In this document: positions 51,446 to 59,780 of the stretch, piece after piece
How positions within the stretch are numbered: the first letter of the stretch is position 1
Layout of the letters: every line of letters begins with the position of its first letter
Assembly: GCA_934541115.1 (NCBI GenBank)
Contig: CAKTDF010000010.1
Span: 15,654-79,653 of the forward strand
Reading direction: 5' to 3'
Length of the DNA: 64,000 bases
DNA from: an uncultured Eubacteriales bacterium
Lineage (GTDB): Bacteria; Bacillota; Clostridia; Oscillospirales; Acutalibacteraceae
Position numbers and translations under genes: made by a program
Notes under the pieces: generated by a model
The model's database searches: none
The model's input: the letters and a program-made list of their open reading frames with translations, nothing else
What the model was told of the DNA's origin: nothing

Positions 51446-51694
51446 ATGGAGTTTGAAAAGGGACAGATAGTGCTGTCTTTGGCAGGCCGCGACAGGGGCA
51501 AACTTCTTGCCGTTGTCCGGTTTGAAGAGGGACGCGTTTTTCTCGCTGACGGAAAGGAACGCCCGCTTGAAAGAGCAAAGGGCAAAAATCCCCGTCACGT
51601 TCAAAAAACGCAGTTCATGATCGACGGCTCTTCAATGGAAACCAATCGCCAACTGCGAAAGGCTATTAAACAATTTACTGATTTCAAGAGGTAG
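51446..51694 (+). CDS. KOW domain RNA-binding protein
   Basis: 82 residues, GQIVLSLAGRDRGKLLAVVR followed by DGKERPLERAKGKNPRHVQ. This L14e/L27e-like KOW protein is commonly found between map and infA in Firmicutes. It presumably binds rRNA; its function is not established. A 9 bp gap follows map. Confidence 0.9.
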   Translation: MEFEKGQIVLSLAGRDRGKLLAVVRFEEGRVFLADGKERPLERAKGKNPRHVQKTQFMIDGSSMETNRQLRKAIKQFTDFKR

Positions 51695-51702
51695 ATACAG
51701 TT

Positions 51703-51921
51703 ATGTCAAAACAGGATATGATTGAAATTGAAGGCACTGTTGTTGAGGCTCTTCCGAACGCAACGTTCCAGGTTGAGCTTTCAAACGGCCACAAGATTCT
51801 TGCCCACATCTCCGGAAAGCTCAGAATGAATTACATTCGTATACTCCCCGGTGATAAGGTTACGGTCGAAATGTCTCCATACGACCTTAGCAAAGGCAGA
51901 ATCACATGGAGATCCAAATAA
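51703..51921 (+). CDS. infA: Translation initiation factor IF-1
   Basis: 72 residues, OB fold: SKQDMIEIEGTVVEALPNAT, HISGKLRMNYIRILPGDKV, SPYDLSKGRITWRSK. Binds the 30S A site. Confidence 0.98.
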   Translation: MSKQDMIEIEGTVVEALPNATFQVELSNGHKILAHISGKLRMNYIRILPGDKVTVEMSPYDLSKGRITWRSK

Positions 51922-52018
51922 CTTCCGATAAAAGCAAATCACAATAATTATCGGTCACAATGCAAAATGCATTATCAAATTAACCGACAGGTTCAATTTT
52001 TAAAGGAGGTAGTTCACA

Positions 52019-52132
52019 ATGAAAGTCAGACCTTCTGTAAAGAAAATTTGCGAGAAGTGCAAAGTTATCAAACGCAAGGGAAAGATCATGGTGATCTGCG
52101 AAAATCCCAAGCATAAGCAGCGTCAGGGCTAA
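52019..52132 (+). CDS. rpmJ: 50S ribosomal protein L36
   Basis: 37 residues found by reading: MKVRPSVKKICEKCKVIKRK, then IMVICENPKHKQRQG. The zinc set C-x2-C-x12-C-x4-H is intact (C+ form). AAAGGAGG precedes ATG 52019. Confidence 0.98.
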   Translation: MKVRPSVKKICEKCKVIKRKGKIMVICENPKHKQRQG

Positions 52133-52167
52133 TGACGCGAAACCAAATTTGGAGGTGTAACTGACAA

Positions 52168-52536
52168 ATGGCTCGTATTTCAGGCGTTGACCTTCCGAGA
52201 GACAAGCGAATTGAAATCGCTCTTACCTACATTTTCGGAATCGGTCGCAAAACCGCAGACGACATCATCGCTGCAACAGGCATCAACCCGGACACAAGAG
52301 TTAAAGACCTGACTGAGGATGACGTTTCAAAGCTTCGTGAGTACATCGATCACCACGTAAAGGTTGAAGGTGATCTCAGAAGAGAAACTGCATTCAACAT
52401 CAAGAGACTTACCGAGATCGGCTGCTACCGCGGCGTTCGCCACAGAAGGGGTCTCCCCGTCAGAGGACAGCGTTCAAAGACCAACGCCCGTACTCGCAAG
52501 GGACCCAAAAAGACAATCGCTAACAAGAAGAAATAA
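52168..52536 (+). CDS. rpsM: 30S ribosomal protein S13
   Basis: 122 residues: ARISGVDLPRDKRIEIALTY, IFGIGRKTADDIIAATGINP, and RHRRGLPVRGQRSKTNARTR. It contacts the P-site tRNA and bridges to L5. Confidence 0.98.
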   Translation: MARISGVDLPRDKRIEIALTYIFGIGRKTADDIIAATGINPDTRVKDLTEDDVSKLREYIDHHVKVEGDLRRETAFNIKRLTEIGCYRGVRHRRGLPVRGQRSKTNARTRKGPKKTIANKKK

Positions 52537-52557
52537 GCTTAAAAGGAGGAGGCTATT

Positions 52558-52962
52558 ATGGCTGCTAAGGTTGGCAAAAAAGTTGCTACCATTCGCCGTC
52601 GCCGTGAGCGCAAGAATATTGAACGCGGTGCGGCCCATATTCAATCCACCTTCAACAACACCATCGTTACCATTACCGATACACAGGGTAACGCAGTGTC
52701 ATGGGCAAGCGCCGGCGAAATGGGCTTCAGAGGCTCAAAGAAATCCACTCCCTTTGCCGCTCAGACCGCCGCAGAAACGGCTGCCAAGGCTGCAATGGAG
52801 CATGGCATGAAAACTGTTGAAGTATATGTTAAGGGACCGGGAGCAGGACGCGAAGCCGCAATCAGAGCTTTGCAGACCGCCGGACTCGACGTAACGATGA
52901 TCAAAGACGTTACTCCGATTCCCCACAACGGCTGCCGCCCGCCCAAGAGAAGACGTGTATAA
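52558..52962 (+). CDS. rpsK: 30S ribosomal protein S11
   Basis: 134 residues: AAHIQSTFNNTIVTITDTQG, GFRGSKKSTPFAAQTAAETA, and TPIPHNGCRPPKRRRV at the end. Part of the mRNA exit platform. Confidence 0.98.
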   Translation: MAAKVGKKVATIRRRRERKNIERGAAHIQSTFNNTIVTITDTQGNAVSWASAGEMGFRGSKKSTPFAAQTAAETAAKAAMEHGMKTVEVYVKGPGAGREAAIRALQTAGLDVTMIKDVTPIPHNGCRPPKRRRV

Positions 52963-52977
52963 CGGGAGGTAAATTCA

Positions 52978-53604
52978 ATGGCAAGATATACAGGTGCAGT
53001 ATGCAAGCTGTGCCGCCGCGAGGGTAAAAAGCTCTTCCTCAAGGGAGACAGATGCTATACCGGCAAGTGTGCCTTTGAGCGTCGTTCATATGCCCCCGGC
53101 CAGCACGGTCAGAACCGCAGCAAGAACTCCGAATACGGCCTTCAGCTCCGCGCAAAGCAGCAGGCAAGGCGTTATTACGGTATTCAGGAGGGACAGTTCC
53201 ACAAATATTTCCTTATGGCTGAGCGCAAGGCAGGCGTAACCGGTGAAAACCTTCTTCGCATCTGCGAAAGCCGCCTTGACAACGTTGTCTATACTCTCGG
53301 CTGGGCTTCGTCCAGAGCAGAAGCAAGACAGCTCGTTACTCATGCCCATTTTGAAGTCAACGGCAAAAAGGTTGACATTCCGTCATACCTCCTCAAGGCC
53401 GGCGACGTTGTTTCGATCAAGCAGAAGAGCAAGGACAGCGTAAAGTTCAAGACTGTTCTCGAAGCTAACGCTTCAAGACCGGTTCCCGCATGGCTTGACC
53501 TCAACGCAGAGGCTCTTTCGGCAAAGGTCGTTGCTCTTCCGGAGCGCGAGCAGATCGAAGTCCCGGTTGAAGAGCACCTCATCGTCGAGTTCTATTCTAA
53601 GTAA
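52978..53604 (+). CDS. rpsD: 30S ribosomal protein S4, zinc-binding form
   Basis: 208 residues: ARYTGAVCKLCRREGKKLFL with further Cys in RCYTGKCAFERR (C+ form), then S4 domain LDNVVYTLGWASSRAEARQL. Primary 16S binder; in several bacteria it represses its operon. In Bacillus rpsD is moved elsewhere, whereas here it remains inside the alpha operon. Confidence 0.98.
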   Translation: MARYTGAVCKLCRREGKKLFLKGDRCYTGKCAFERRSYAPGQHGQNRSKNSEYGLQLRAKQQARRYYGIQEGQFHKYFLMAERKAGVTGENLLRICESRLDNVVYTLGWASSRAEARQLVTHAHFEVNGKKVDIPSYLLKAGDVVSIKQKSKDSVKFKTVLEANASRPVPAWLDLNAEALSAKVVALPEREQIEVPVEEHLIVEFYSK

Positions 53605-53654
53605 TCGGCGTTGATCCGTAACACACATCCACAACAGAATAAGGAGGGTTTTGC

Positions 53655-54605
53655 ATGATAGGAATTGAAAAGCCCAGAATCGAAACGGCTGATCTCGCAG
53701 CAGACGGAACTTACGGCAAGATCGTCGTTGAGCCTCTTGAGCGCGGCTACGGTATTACGCTTGGCAACAGTTTGAGAAGAATTCTTCTCTCGTCGCTTCC
53801 CGGCTATGCCATCACCAGCGTCAAGATTGACGGCGTTCTCCACGAGTTTTCAACAATCCCCGGCGTTAAGGAAGACGTAACGGAAATCGTTCTCAACCTC
53901 AAGAGGGTCATTCTCAAGATCCATTCGGAGGGTCCCAAGACGGTTTATATCGACGCTTCCGGCGAGGGTGAAATCGTTGCAGGCGACATTAAGTGCGATT
54001 CGGAAGTTGAAATTCTCAATCCGGAAAGCCACATTTGCACTCTTGACAAGGATGCCCATGTCAGCATGGAAATCACTTGTGACAAGGGTCGTGGATATGT
54101 TTCGGCAGAGCAAAACAAAAAGCTCATGCAGCCGGCGATCGGTGTAATTGCTATCGACTCAATTTACACACCGGTTTTAAAGGTTAATTACACAGTTGAA
54201 AACACACGTGTAGGTCAGGTAACAGACCTCGACAAGCTCACGCTTGAGGTTTGGACAAACAAAACCATTTCCGCAACGGAGGCTGTTTCCCTCGGAGCCA
54301 AGTTTCTCAACGAACATCTCGCTCTTTTCGGCGATTTGTCGGGAGAGGCATATAACACCGAGATAATGGTTGACAAAGGCGAGGACGCAAAGGAAAAGGT
54401 CCTTGAGATGACCATTGAGGAACTTGACTTGTCCGTACGCTCCTTCAATTGCTTGAAGCGCGCGGGTATCAACACTGTGGAGGATCTCACAACCAAGACA
54501 GAGGAAGATATGATGAAGGTTCGCAACCTCGGCAAGAAGTCTCTTGACGAAGTTATCAACAAGCTTCATTCATTCGGTCTTGATCTCAGATCCGAGGACG
54601 AATAA
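53655..54605 (+). CDS. rpoA: DNA-directed RNA polymerase subunit alpha
   Basis: 316 residues. N-terminal dimerisation domain (GYGITLGNSLRRILLSSLPG) and C-terminal DNA-binding domain (LDLSVRSFNCLKRAGINTVE followed by MMKVRNLGKKSLDEV). Both domains and the linker are complete. Confidence 0.98.
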   Translation: MIGIEKPRIETADLAADGTYGKIVVEPLERGYGITLGNSLRRILLSSLPGYAITSVKIDGVLHEFSTIPGVKEDVTEIVLNLKRVILKIHSEGPKTVYIDASGEGEIVAGDIKCDSEVEILNPESHICTLDKDAHVSMEITCDKGRGYVSAEQNKKLMQPAIGVIAIDSIYTPVLKVNYTVENTRVGQVTDLDKLTLEVWTNKTISATEAVSLGAKFLNEHLALFGDLSGEAYNTEIMVDKGEDAKEKVLEMTIEELDLSVRSFNCLKRAGINTVEDLTTKTEEDMMKVRNLGKKSLDEVINKLHSFGLDLRSEDE

Positions 54606-54636
54606 TTTGATTTTTTCAACAAAGGAGTGATTTCAA

Positions 54637-54978
54637 ATGGCAGGTACCAGAAAGCTCGGCAGAGCAAGCGATCATCGCAAGGCTATGCTCAGAGGTATGG
54701 TTACTTATCTCCTGGAGAAAGGCAGCATTGAAACCACCGTCACAAGGGCAAAGGAAGTTCGCTCAATGACCGAGAAAATGATTACGCTCGGAAAAGAAGC
54801 AACACTTCACAACAGGCGTCAGGCTCTTGCATATGTCACCAAAGAAGACGTTGTAAAGAAGCTCTTTGACGAAATCGGTCCAAAGTATAAGGACGTAAAC
54901 GGCGGTTACTGCCGTATTATCAAGACCGGACCTCGCCGCGGTGACGCAGCAGAGATGTGCATTATCGAGCTTGTCTGA
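54637..54978 (+). CDS. rplQ: 50S ribosomal protein L17
   Basis: 113 residues: RKLGRASDHRKAMLRGMVTY, then RAKEVRSMTEKMITLGKEAT and GPRRGDAAEMCIIELV. Last gene of the superoperon, closed by the terminator at 55009. The ecfA/ecfT-truA genes that follow rplQ in many Firmicutes are absent. Confidence 0.98.
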   Translation: MAGTRKLGRASDHRKAMLRGMVTYLLEKGSIETTVTRAKEVRSMTEKMITLGKEATLHNRRQALAYVTKEDVVKKLFDEIGPKYKDVNGGYCRIIKTGPRRGDAAEMCIIELV

Positions 54979-55008
54979 TTGATAATACAGGAGCATAATA
55001 AAAGAAGA

Positions 55009-55042
55009 ACGGTCGGTGCAAACTGCACCGACCGTATTTTTG
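55009..55042 (+). terminator. Terminator of the ribosomal superoperon
   Basis: Perfect 12 bp stem ACGGTCGGTGCA / TGCACCGACCGT with an AAC loop, tail ATTTTTG. Confidence 0.93.
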
Positions 55043-55096
55043 TGAGTTGAAAACATTTGCAGCCGCCGGAGGCGGCAACCGTATTTTACCACTCAA

Positions 55097-55309
55097 TCAT
55101 GAAATTCTGCCCGAAAAAATTATAAAACACACTGCATAAATGATAGGTTGATGAATGACATACACCGGCAGAGAGTGGCGCCCCAACCACTCCGTAATTC
55201 TTGTTCTGTGCGGCTTCAAAAGTTCAAGCAGCGAATACTTTTCAAAAATTCCGTTCAAAAAGCAACCCGTTATGAAAAGAAAGATCCACGGAATCAGTGA
55301 AAATTTGCC
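55097..55309 (-). pseudogene. C-terminal remnant of a DUF1624/HGSNAT-like membrane acyltransferase
   Basis: Reading the minus strand from 55309 gives about 70 codons: GKFSLIPWIFLFITGCFLNG, then a short loop and LGRHSLPVYVIHQPIIYAVC, ending at TGA 55099-55097. SLIPW and LGRHSLxVYxIHQPxI are the C-terminal signature of DUF1624 (heparan-alpha-glucosaminide N-acetyltransferase-like) membrane proteins of about 230-400 residues. Upstream of GGC in this frame is TAA, and there is no start codon or ribosome-binding site, so the N-terminal part is missing. The break lies about 20 bp from a dispersed 20-nt repeat. Confidence 0.75.
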
Positions 55310-55537
55310 TTAAAAAACCGCATTGCGTTCGACTCTCCTCAGCTTAAATCTAATCCTCTCGTTATTATACATCGAATAATAAAACAAGTCTATATGTATT
55401 TTACAGCTGTATAGACAAAAGTTGTCTTGATTCCGCCAAAACAGTGTGTGAATGCACAAAATCAACAAGCTGCCGCAAAACGTAAAAACGAAAAGCGGCA
55501 GCCATTTGACATTATGTAGTTGAAAATGTATGCGTGA
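55310..55537. other. Gene-free remainder of intergenic region
   Basis: AT-rich, with the 20-nt repeat at its left edge. No other coding or structural signal was seen. Confidence 0.5.
55327..55346. repeat. Dispersed 20-nt repeat, copy 2
   Basis: Identical to 38714-38733 (GTTCGACTCTCCTCAGCTTA). It lies at the broken end of the acyltransferase remnant. Confidence 0.7.
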
Positions 55538-56491
55538 TCAAGCCAACACTTCGAGCTTGCCGAGAGTCTCGTCAAGCTTTGCCTCATATTGCTCACGTCC
55601 CATGATGAAGCTTGACGCATGGTCTGCACCGTCAACGATCATCATGTCCTTGATTTCGCTTGAGCAGGCGTCAAACAGGAGATAAACCATGTATGTGGGA
55701 ACAAACTTGTCTGCACCGCCGTGGACAAAGAGCATCGGCACCTTTGCCTTTTTAACGCTGTCAATTGCGCTCGTGTCACGGAAGTCGTAGCCGGCTTTTT
55801 TGACGTTGATAGAGTTGACAATGGGAAGCAGTGGCTTTGAGGGAACCTTCATCTCGGAAAGCTTGTATTCAAATTCGTCCCATGCGCTGGTATAACCGCA
55901 GTCGGCAACAATAAGGCGAACATTCTTCGGCAGGTTTTCATCGCCGGACATCATCATGACCGTTGCACTGCCCATTGAAACGCCGTGAAGAACGATCGAG
56001 ATGTCATCGCCGAATGTGTTGTTCAAAAAGTTGAGCCATTTGATGCAGTCCTTTGATTCATAGTAGTCAAAGCCGATATATTTGCCCTCGCTCTCGCCCG
56101 ACGCGCGATGGTCAACAAGAAAAACGTTGAAACCGCGGGAAAGGTAGTACTGCGAAATTCCGGAAAACTCTCGCCTGCCCTCACTGCGGTAGCCGTGAGA
56201 ACCGAACATAAAAAGCTTTGAGGGCTTTTCCGGTCTGAGCAGATAGCCGACAAGCTTTGTTCCGTCGTCTGCTTCAATAGAATAGCGTTCATAGCCGTAA
56301 TCCTCGAGCCATTGTCTGTTTTTTTCACCGGCAGCGCGCATTTCTGTCATGTCTGCGCCGGAAACGAGGTTGCCAAAGCTTTCCGGAACGGCAAACTTGC
56401 GGTCAACGAGGAGATTTGAAATGAGATCACAGAGAAGATATCCGCCGCCGGCAGCTGCACCGGCAAGAGTGATAAGTTTTTTCAGTTTCAT
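55538..56491 (-). CDS. Membrane-anchored alpha/beta hydrolase
   Basis: 317 residues. A short hydrophobic N-terminal segment (LITLAGAAAGGGYLLCDLIS) is a signal or anchor. The hydrolase core has MFGSHGYRSEGRR (oxyanion region), nucleophile elbow GVSMGS, Asp in HGGADKFVPT and His in DGADHASSF: a complete Ser-Asp-His triad. It resembles the YqkD/BEM46-like hydrolases. ATG 56491 is chosen because AAAGGAG lies eight bases upstream. Substrate unknown. Confidence 0.85.
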   Translation of the reverse strand: MKLKKLITLAGAAAGGGYLLCDLISNLLVDRKFAVPESFGNLVSGADMTEMRAAGEKNRQWLEDYGYERYSIEADDGTKLVGYLLRPEKPSKLFMFGSHGYRSEGRREFSGISQYYLSRGFNVFLVDHRASGESEGKYIGFDYYESKDCIKWLNFLNNTFGDDISIVLHGVSMGSATVMMMSGDENLPKNVRLIVADCGYTSAWDEFEYKLSEMKVPSKPLLPIVNSINVKKAGYDFRDTSAIDSVKKAKVPMLFVHGGADKFVPTYMVYLLFDACSSEIKDMMIVDGADHASSFIMGREQYEAKLDETLGKLEVLA

Positions 56492-56943
56492 CGGGTCTGC
56501 TCCTTTTATCAAAATTATGTGAGTATGATTCAATGTTCTCCGAAACACACCAACGCTCTGTTTTGGATTACATCATATAAAGCCATTGTATCACCAAATT
56601 AAAAAAATAGCAAGCTTTTATCAGACATATGTTGCATAGCCTGACATGGGAGGCTGTTCTTTTTATAAAAAACGCATGGGTTCACTTGTACATTTTGAAT
56701 GAAAAAATTACTGTGAATACAATTCGTTTTTCGCAGGATTTTTTTATAAAACATGGATTTTTAACCCAAAATGTAGTATAGTTAAGCTAAGAAAGCGAAA
56801 CTCAATGTGCATGGAAAATTTGTTTTCCACATTTGCGAGGCCTTTTAACGCAGCATCGGCGAAAGGATTGCATTGGGTTCAGCCTACCGGGTGCCTTTAA
56901 AGCTCCGATTCTTCTGATAATACACTTTCCAGAGGTGAATATA
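56492..56943. other. Divergent intergenic region upstream of pyk
   Basis: About 450 bp, AT-rich. A possible -10 TATAGT at 56777-56782 lacks a good -35. A GGAAAA-TTTG-TTTTCC hairpin at about 56811-56826, flanked by TGTG/CACA, lies in the putative ~160 nt leader of pyk. No gene is seen. Confidence 0.45.
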
Positions 56944-58356
56944 ATGAGAAAAACAAAAATAATTTGCACAATAGGTCCGGCGTGTCGTGATGAAAATACG
57001 ATTACGGAAATGTGCCTCGCGGGCATGAATGTTGCAAGGCTCAATTTTTCTCACGGCGTTTATGCCGACCATGACGAAAACATAAAGCTCATCAAAAAGG
57101 TGAGAGAAAAGCTTTCTCTCCCCGTTGCGATCATGCTTGACACAAAGGGTCCCGAATACCGGATAAAAACCTTTAAAAACAAAAAGGTCACGCTTAAAGA
57201 CGGCAATACCTTTGCTTTCAGAACCGACGATGTTGAGGGCGACGAAACGCAGGTCTCCGTAACCTACAAAGATTTGCCCAAGGAGCTTAAAGTCGGTGAA
57301 ACGGTTCTTGTCAATAACGGTCTTTTGATTTTTGAGGTAACCGGTATTGAAGAAAACGCCGTAATCACAAAGGTTGTCTCCGGCGGCGAGATATCGGACA
57401 GAAAGAGCATGAGCTTTCCGAACAAGGTCATGCACCATGATTATCTCAGCGAGGCGGACAAGCAGGACCTCCTTTTCGGAATGGAAAGGGACATTGATTT
57501 TATTGCCTGCTCGTTCGTTTCGCAAAAGAGCGACCTCGTTGCCGTTCGCGAATTTTTGCATGAAAACGGTTATGACGATATCAGCCTTATTGCTAAAATT
57601 GAGAATCGTTCCGGAATTGACAATATTGAAGAAATTGCCGAAGAATGCGACGGAATAATGATCGGTCGCGGCGATATGGGTGTTGAGATTCCGTTTGAAC
57701 AGTTGCCGGCGATTCAGAAAAAGCTCATCACCACCTGCCGTCTGCTCGGAAAAAGAGTAATTACGGCAACGGAGATGCTTGAGTCCATGATTTATAATCC
57801 CAGACCGACGAGAGCCGAAATCTCAGACGTTGCAAACGCAGTTTATGACGGAACGAGCGCAGTTATGCTTTCCGGTGAAACAGCCGCCGGCAAACATCCG
57901 GTGCTTGCCGTTCAGACAATGGCAAAAATTGCGGAGGAAACGGAAAAATGTATCAATTACAAACGCCGTTTTTCCTCAACGCCTTTTGTAATTAAGAACA
58001 CAGTTGACGCAATTTCACACGCCACCTGCGGAATGTCGATTGACATTGGAGCAAAAGCGATTGTTGCCTGTTCGCTTTCCGGCGCAACGGCAAGAATGAT
58101 TTCGCGTTTCCGTTCGCCGGTTGACATAATCGGTCTGACAGTCAGCAAAAAGACCTACTACCGTCTTGCTCTCTCTTGGGGCGTCACTCCGGCAATGTGT
58201 GATGTATTTCAGTCCGTTGACGTACTTTTCTATACGGCTACCGGCGTTGCGAGAGAAAAATTCGGGCTCAAAAAGGACGAGCTGATCATTATTACCGGCG
58301 GTCTGACCAACGGCGTTTCCGGCAACACCAACCTCATTAAGGTTGAAAGGGTATAA
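56944..58356 (+). CDS. pyk: Pyruvate kinase
   Basis: 470 residues, the length without the extra C-terminal PEP-utiliser-like domain found in Bacillus. Motifs: KTKIICTIGPA, ARLNFSHG, MLDTKGPEYR, the active-site helix MIGRGDMGVEIPFEQLPAIQ, and MLSGETAAGKHP. It converts phosphoenolpyruvate and ADP to pyruvate and ATP. ATG 56944 after AGAGGTG is chosen; the longer frame has no site. Stands alone. Confidence 0.96.
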   Translation: MRKTKIICTIGPACRDENTITEMCLAGMNVARLNFSHGVYADHDENIKLIKKVREKLSLPVAIMLDTKGPEYRIKTFKNKKVTLKDGNTFAFRTDDVEGDETQVSVTYKDLPKELKVGETVLVNNGLLIFEVTGIEENAVITKVVSGGEISDRKSMSFPNKVMHHDYLSEADKQDLLFGMERDIDFIACSFVSQKSDLVAVREFLHENGYDDISLIAKIENRSGIDNIEEIAEECDGIMIGRGDMGVEIPFEQLPAIQKKLITTCRLLGKRVITATEMLESMIYNPRPTRAEISDVANAVYDGTSAVMLSGETAAGKHPVLAVQTMAKIAEETEKCINYKRRFSSTPFVIKNTVDAISHATCGMSIDIGAKAIVACSLSGATARMISRFRSPVDIIGLTVSKKTYYRLALSWGVTPAMCDVFQSVDVLFYTATGVAREKFGLKKDELIIITGGLTNGVSGNTNLIKVERV

Positions 58357-58418
58357 ATAAGAGCATCGCTCTTTGACATTGAGCGGTTCCGTTTTGGATC
58401 CATAAATTCGGAGGTACT

Positions 58419-59021
58419 ATGAATAAAAAGGCTTTTTTCAACGTTGAAAGCGGACTTTATGTCCTCACCGCCAAGAGCGGAGAAAAGGATAACGGCTGTG
58501 TGATCAATACCTTTATGCAGCTTTCAAATTCATCAAAGCCGCTGGTTGCCGTTTCTGTCAACAAAGCGAATTATACCTGCGAGCTGATTTCTCAAAGCGG
58601 CGTTTTTGCCGTCAATGTGTTGACCGAGAGCACGCCGTTTCGGTTGATTGAGCATTTCGGGTTTAAAAGCGGACGGGACGCACAAAAGTTTTTCAAAAAC
58701 GAAAACGAAAAACGTGCCCAAAACGGCTGTCTGTATCTTCCTCAGTTTACGAACGCGTATTTTGCGTGCCGTGTGAAGGAAACGATTGACTGCGACGACC
58801 ACCTGCTCTTTATTGCAGAGACAGAGGAGGCAGAGGTACTTTCTTCTGAAAATTCGCTCAGCTATGACTATTATCACAAGAACATCAAACCGAAGCCTCA
58901 GCCCGAGGCAAAGGGCTGGCGCTGCAAAATTTGCGGCTATGTCTATGACGGCGAAAAGCTGCCGGAGAATTTTATCTGTCCGCTGTGTAAGCACGGCGCG
59001 GAAGATTTTGAAAAAATATAA
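58419..59021 (+). CDS. Flavin reductase-rubredoxin fusion (high-molecular-weight rubredoxin type)
   Basis: 200 residues. Residues 1-155 form an FMN-binding flavin reductase-like domain (CVINTFMQLSNSSKPLVAVS, FAVNVLTE). A Pro/Lys linker leads to a rubredoxin with two iron-ligand pairs, CKICGYVYDG and CPLCKHG. Fusions of this kind (Hrb) pass electrons from NAD(P)H to flavodiiron proteins that reduce oxygen or nitric oxide in anaerobes. The rubredoxin part is short (about 35 residues), shorter than free rubredoxin (~52), through a shortened inter-pair segment. GGAGG precedes ATG 58419. Confidence 0.9.
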   Translation: MNKKAFFNVESGLYVLTAKSGEKDNGCVINTFMQLSNSSKPLVAVSVNKANYTCELISQSGVFAVNVLTESTPFRLIEHFGFKSGRDAQKFFKNENEKRAQNGCLYLPQFTNAYFACRVKETIDCDDHLLFIAETEEAEVLSSENSLSYDYYHKNIKPKPQPEAKGWRCKICGYVYDGEKLPENFICPLCKHGAEDFEKI

Positions 59022-59095
59022 GGCAACACCGAACAGTTGAGATGTGTGCAATTTGTGCGGCATTGCCTAAAAAATTCACTTGCTGATTTTGCACG

Positions 59096-59150
59096 AAAAA
59101 AGCTATAATTCACGGTCGGCAAAATGCAAATGCGTGAATTATAGCTTTTG
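59096..59150. terminator. Bidirectional terminator hairpin, dispersed copy 2
   Basis: 17 bp stem AAAAGCTATAATTCACG / CGTGAATTATAGCTTTT with an 18 nt loop, between convergent genes. Arms match those at 20462; the loop does not. Confidence 0.85.
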
Positions 59151-59169
59151 TTCTTGTGCGTCAGAGTCG

Positions 59170-59379
59170 TCACTGCCCGAACTCCTTGCCGTTGATAAGA
59201 AAATCTATTGACAGCGAAAAATATTCTGAAAGCTTTCTGAGCATATCGAGGTCGGGACTGCGTTTTCCGTTTTCATAATAGGAGAGAGCCTCACGGCTGA
59301 TATTCAAATCCATTGCAACCTTGAGTTGACTGAGACCTCGGCTTTTGCGTGCCGATTTCAAGCCTATCATGCCGTTCAT
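59170..59379 (-). CDS. Small XRE-family HTH regulator
   Basis: 69 residues, almost entirely one helix-turn-helix domain: SARKSRGLSQLKVAMDLNIS, REALSYYENGKRSPDLDMLR. ATG 59379, preceded by AAAGGAG, is chosen over a long upstream frame without a site. It lies divergently from the zinc-ribbon gene at 59485; the space between contains two palindromes that are probably its operators, suggesting autoregulation. Confidence 0.88.
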   Translation of the reverse strand: MNGMIGLKSARKSRGLSQLKVAMDLNISREALSYYENGKRSPDLDMLRKLSEYFSLSIDFLINGKEFGQ

Positions 59380-59414
59380 AGCGTTCTCTCCTTTCAAAAA
59401 GCTGTTGGCTATAT

Positions 59415-59455
59415 TGTAACAGAATGTTACAATAGTTATGTAACATTCTGTTACA
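59415..59455. promoter_or_regulatory. Nested palindromic operator between XRE and zinc-ribbon genes
   Basis: TGTAACAGAATGTTACA (59415-59431) and TGTAACATTCTGTTACA (59439-59455). Each has TGTAAC/GTTACA arms, and the two are exact reverse complements, 7 bp apart. Confidence 0.8.
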
Positions 59456-59484
59456 TAAGACTTTTTAGGAAGGAGCTTTAATAT

Positions 59485-59682
59485 ATGTCCAAATTTTGTC
59501 CGGAATGCTTCAATAAACTTAATCATTCGCATGAAAAGGAAAGTAATCTGATTTTCTCAGAGAAAGTTGAGTTTTGCGAGAGCTGCGGTCAATATAGAAG
59601 AACGGATATTTTCTATAAACCGCTCTCCATGCAATGTGAAGATAAGGTTCGTTTTCTTTACAGGGACGATGAAAGAGACTGA
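59485..59682 (+). CDS. Small zinc-ribbon protein
   Basis: 65 residues with CPEC near the N-terminus and CESCG at about 35-39, a probable four-cysteine zinc site, followed by a charged C-terminus. GGAAGGAG precedes ATG 59485. No family is recognised. It is divergent from the XRE gene and shares its palindromic control region, so it may be the target, or a partner, of that regulator. Confidence 0.65.
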   Translation: MSKFCPECFNKLNHSHEKESNLIFSEKVEFCESCGQYRRTDIFYKPLSMQCEDKVRFLYRDDERD

Positions 59683-59716
59683 AATAATTACGAATATTAC
59701 AATTGTTTTACAAATC

Positions 59717-59745
59717 TTGCTATTATCGATTTTTTAAGCTATAAT
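59717..59745 (+). promoter_or_regulatory. Promoter for DUF2238-like membrane protein
   Basis: TTGCTA, 17 bp spacer, TATAAT, 36 bp before the ATG. Confidence 0.75.
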
Positions 59746-59780
59746 TCCACAGTAATTATTTTAATATCGGTGGTGAGCTA

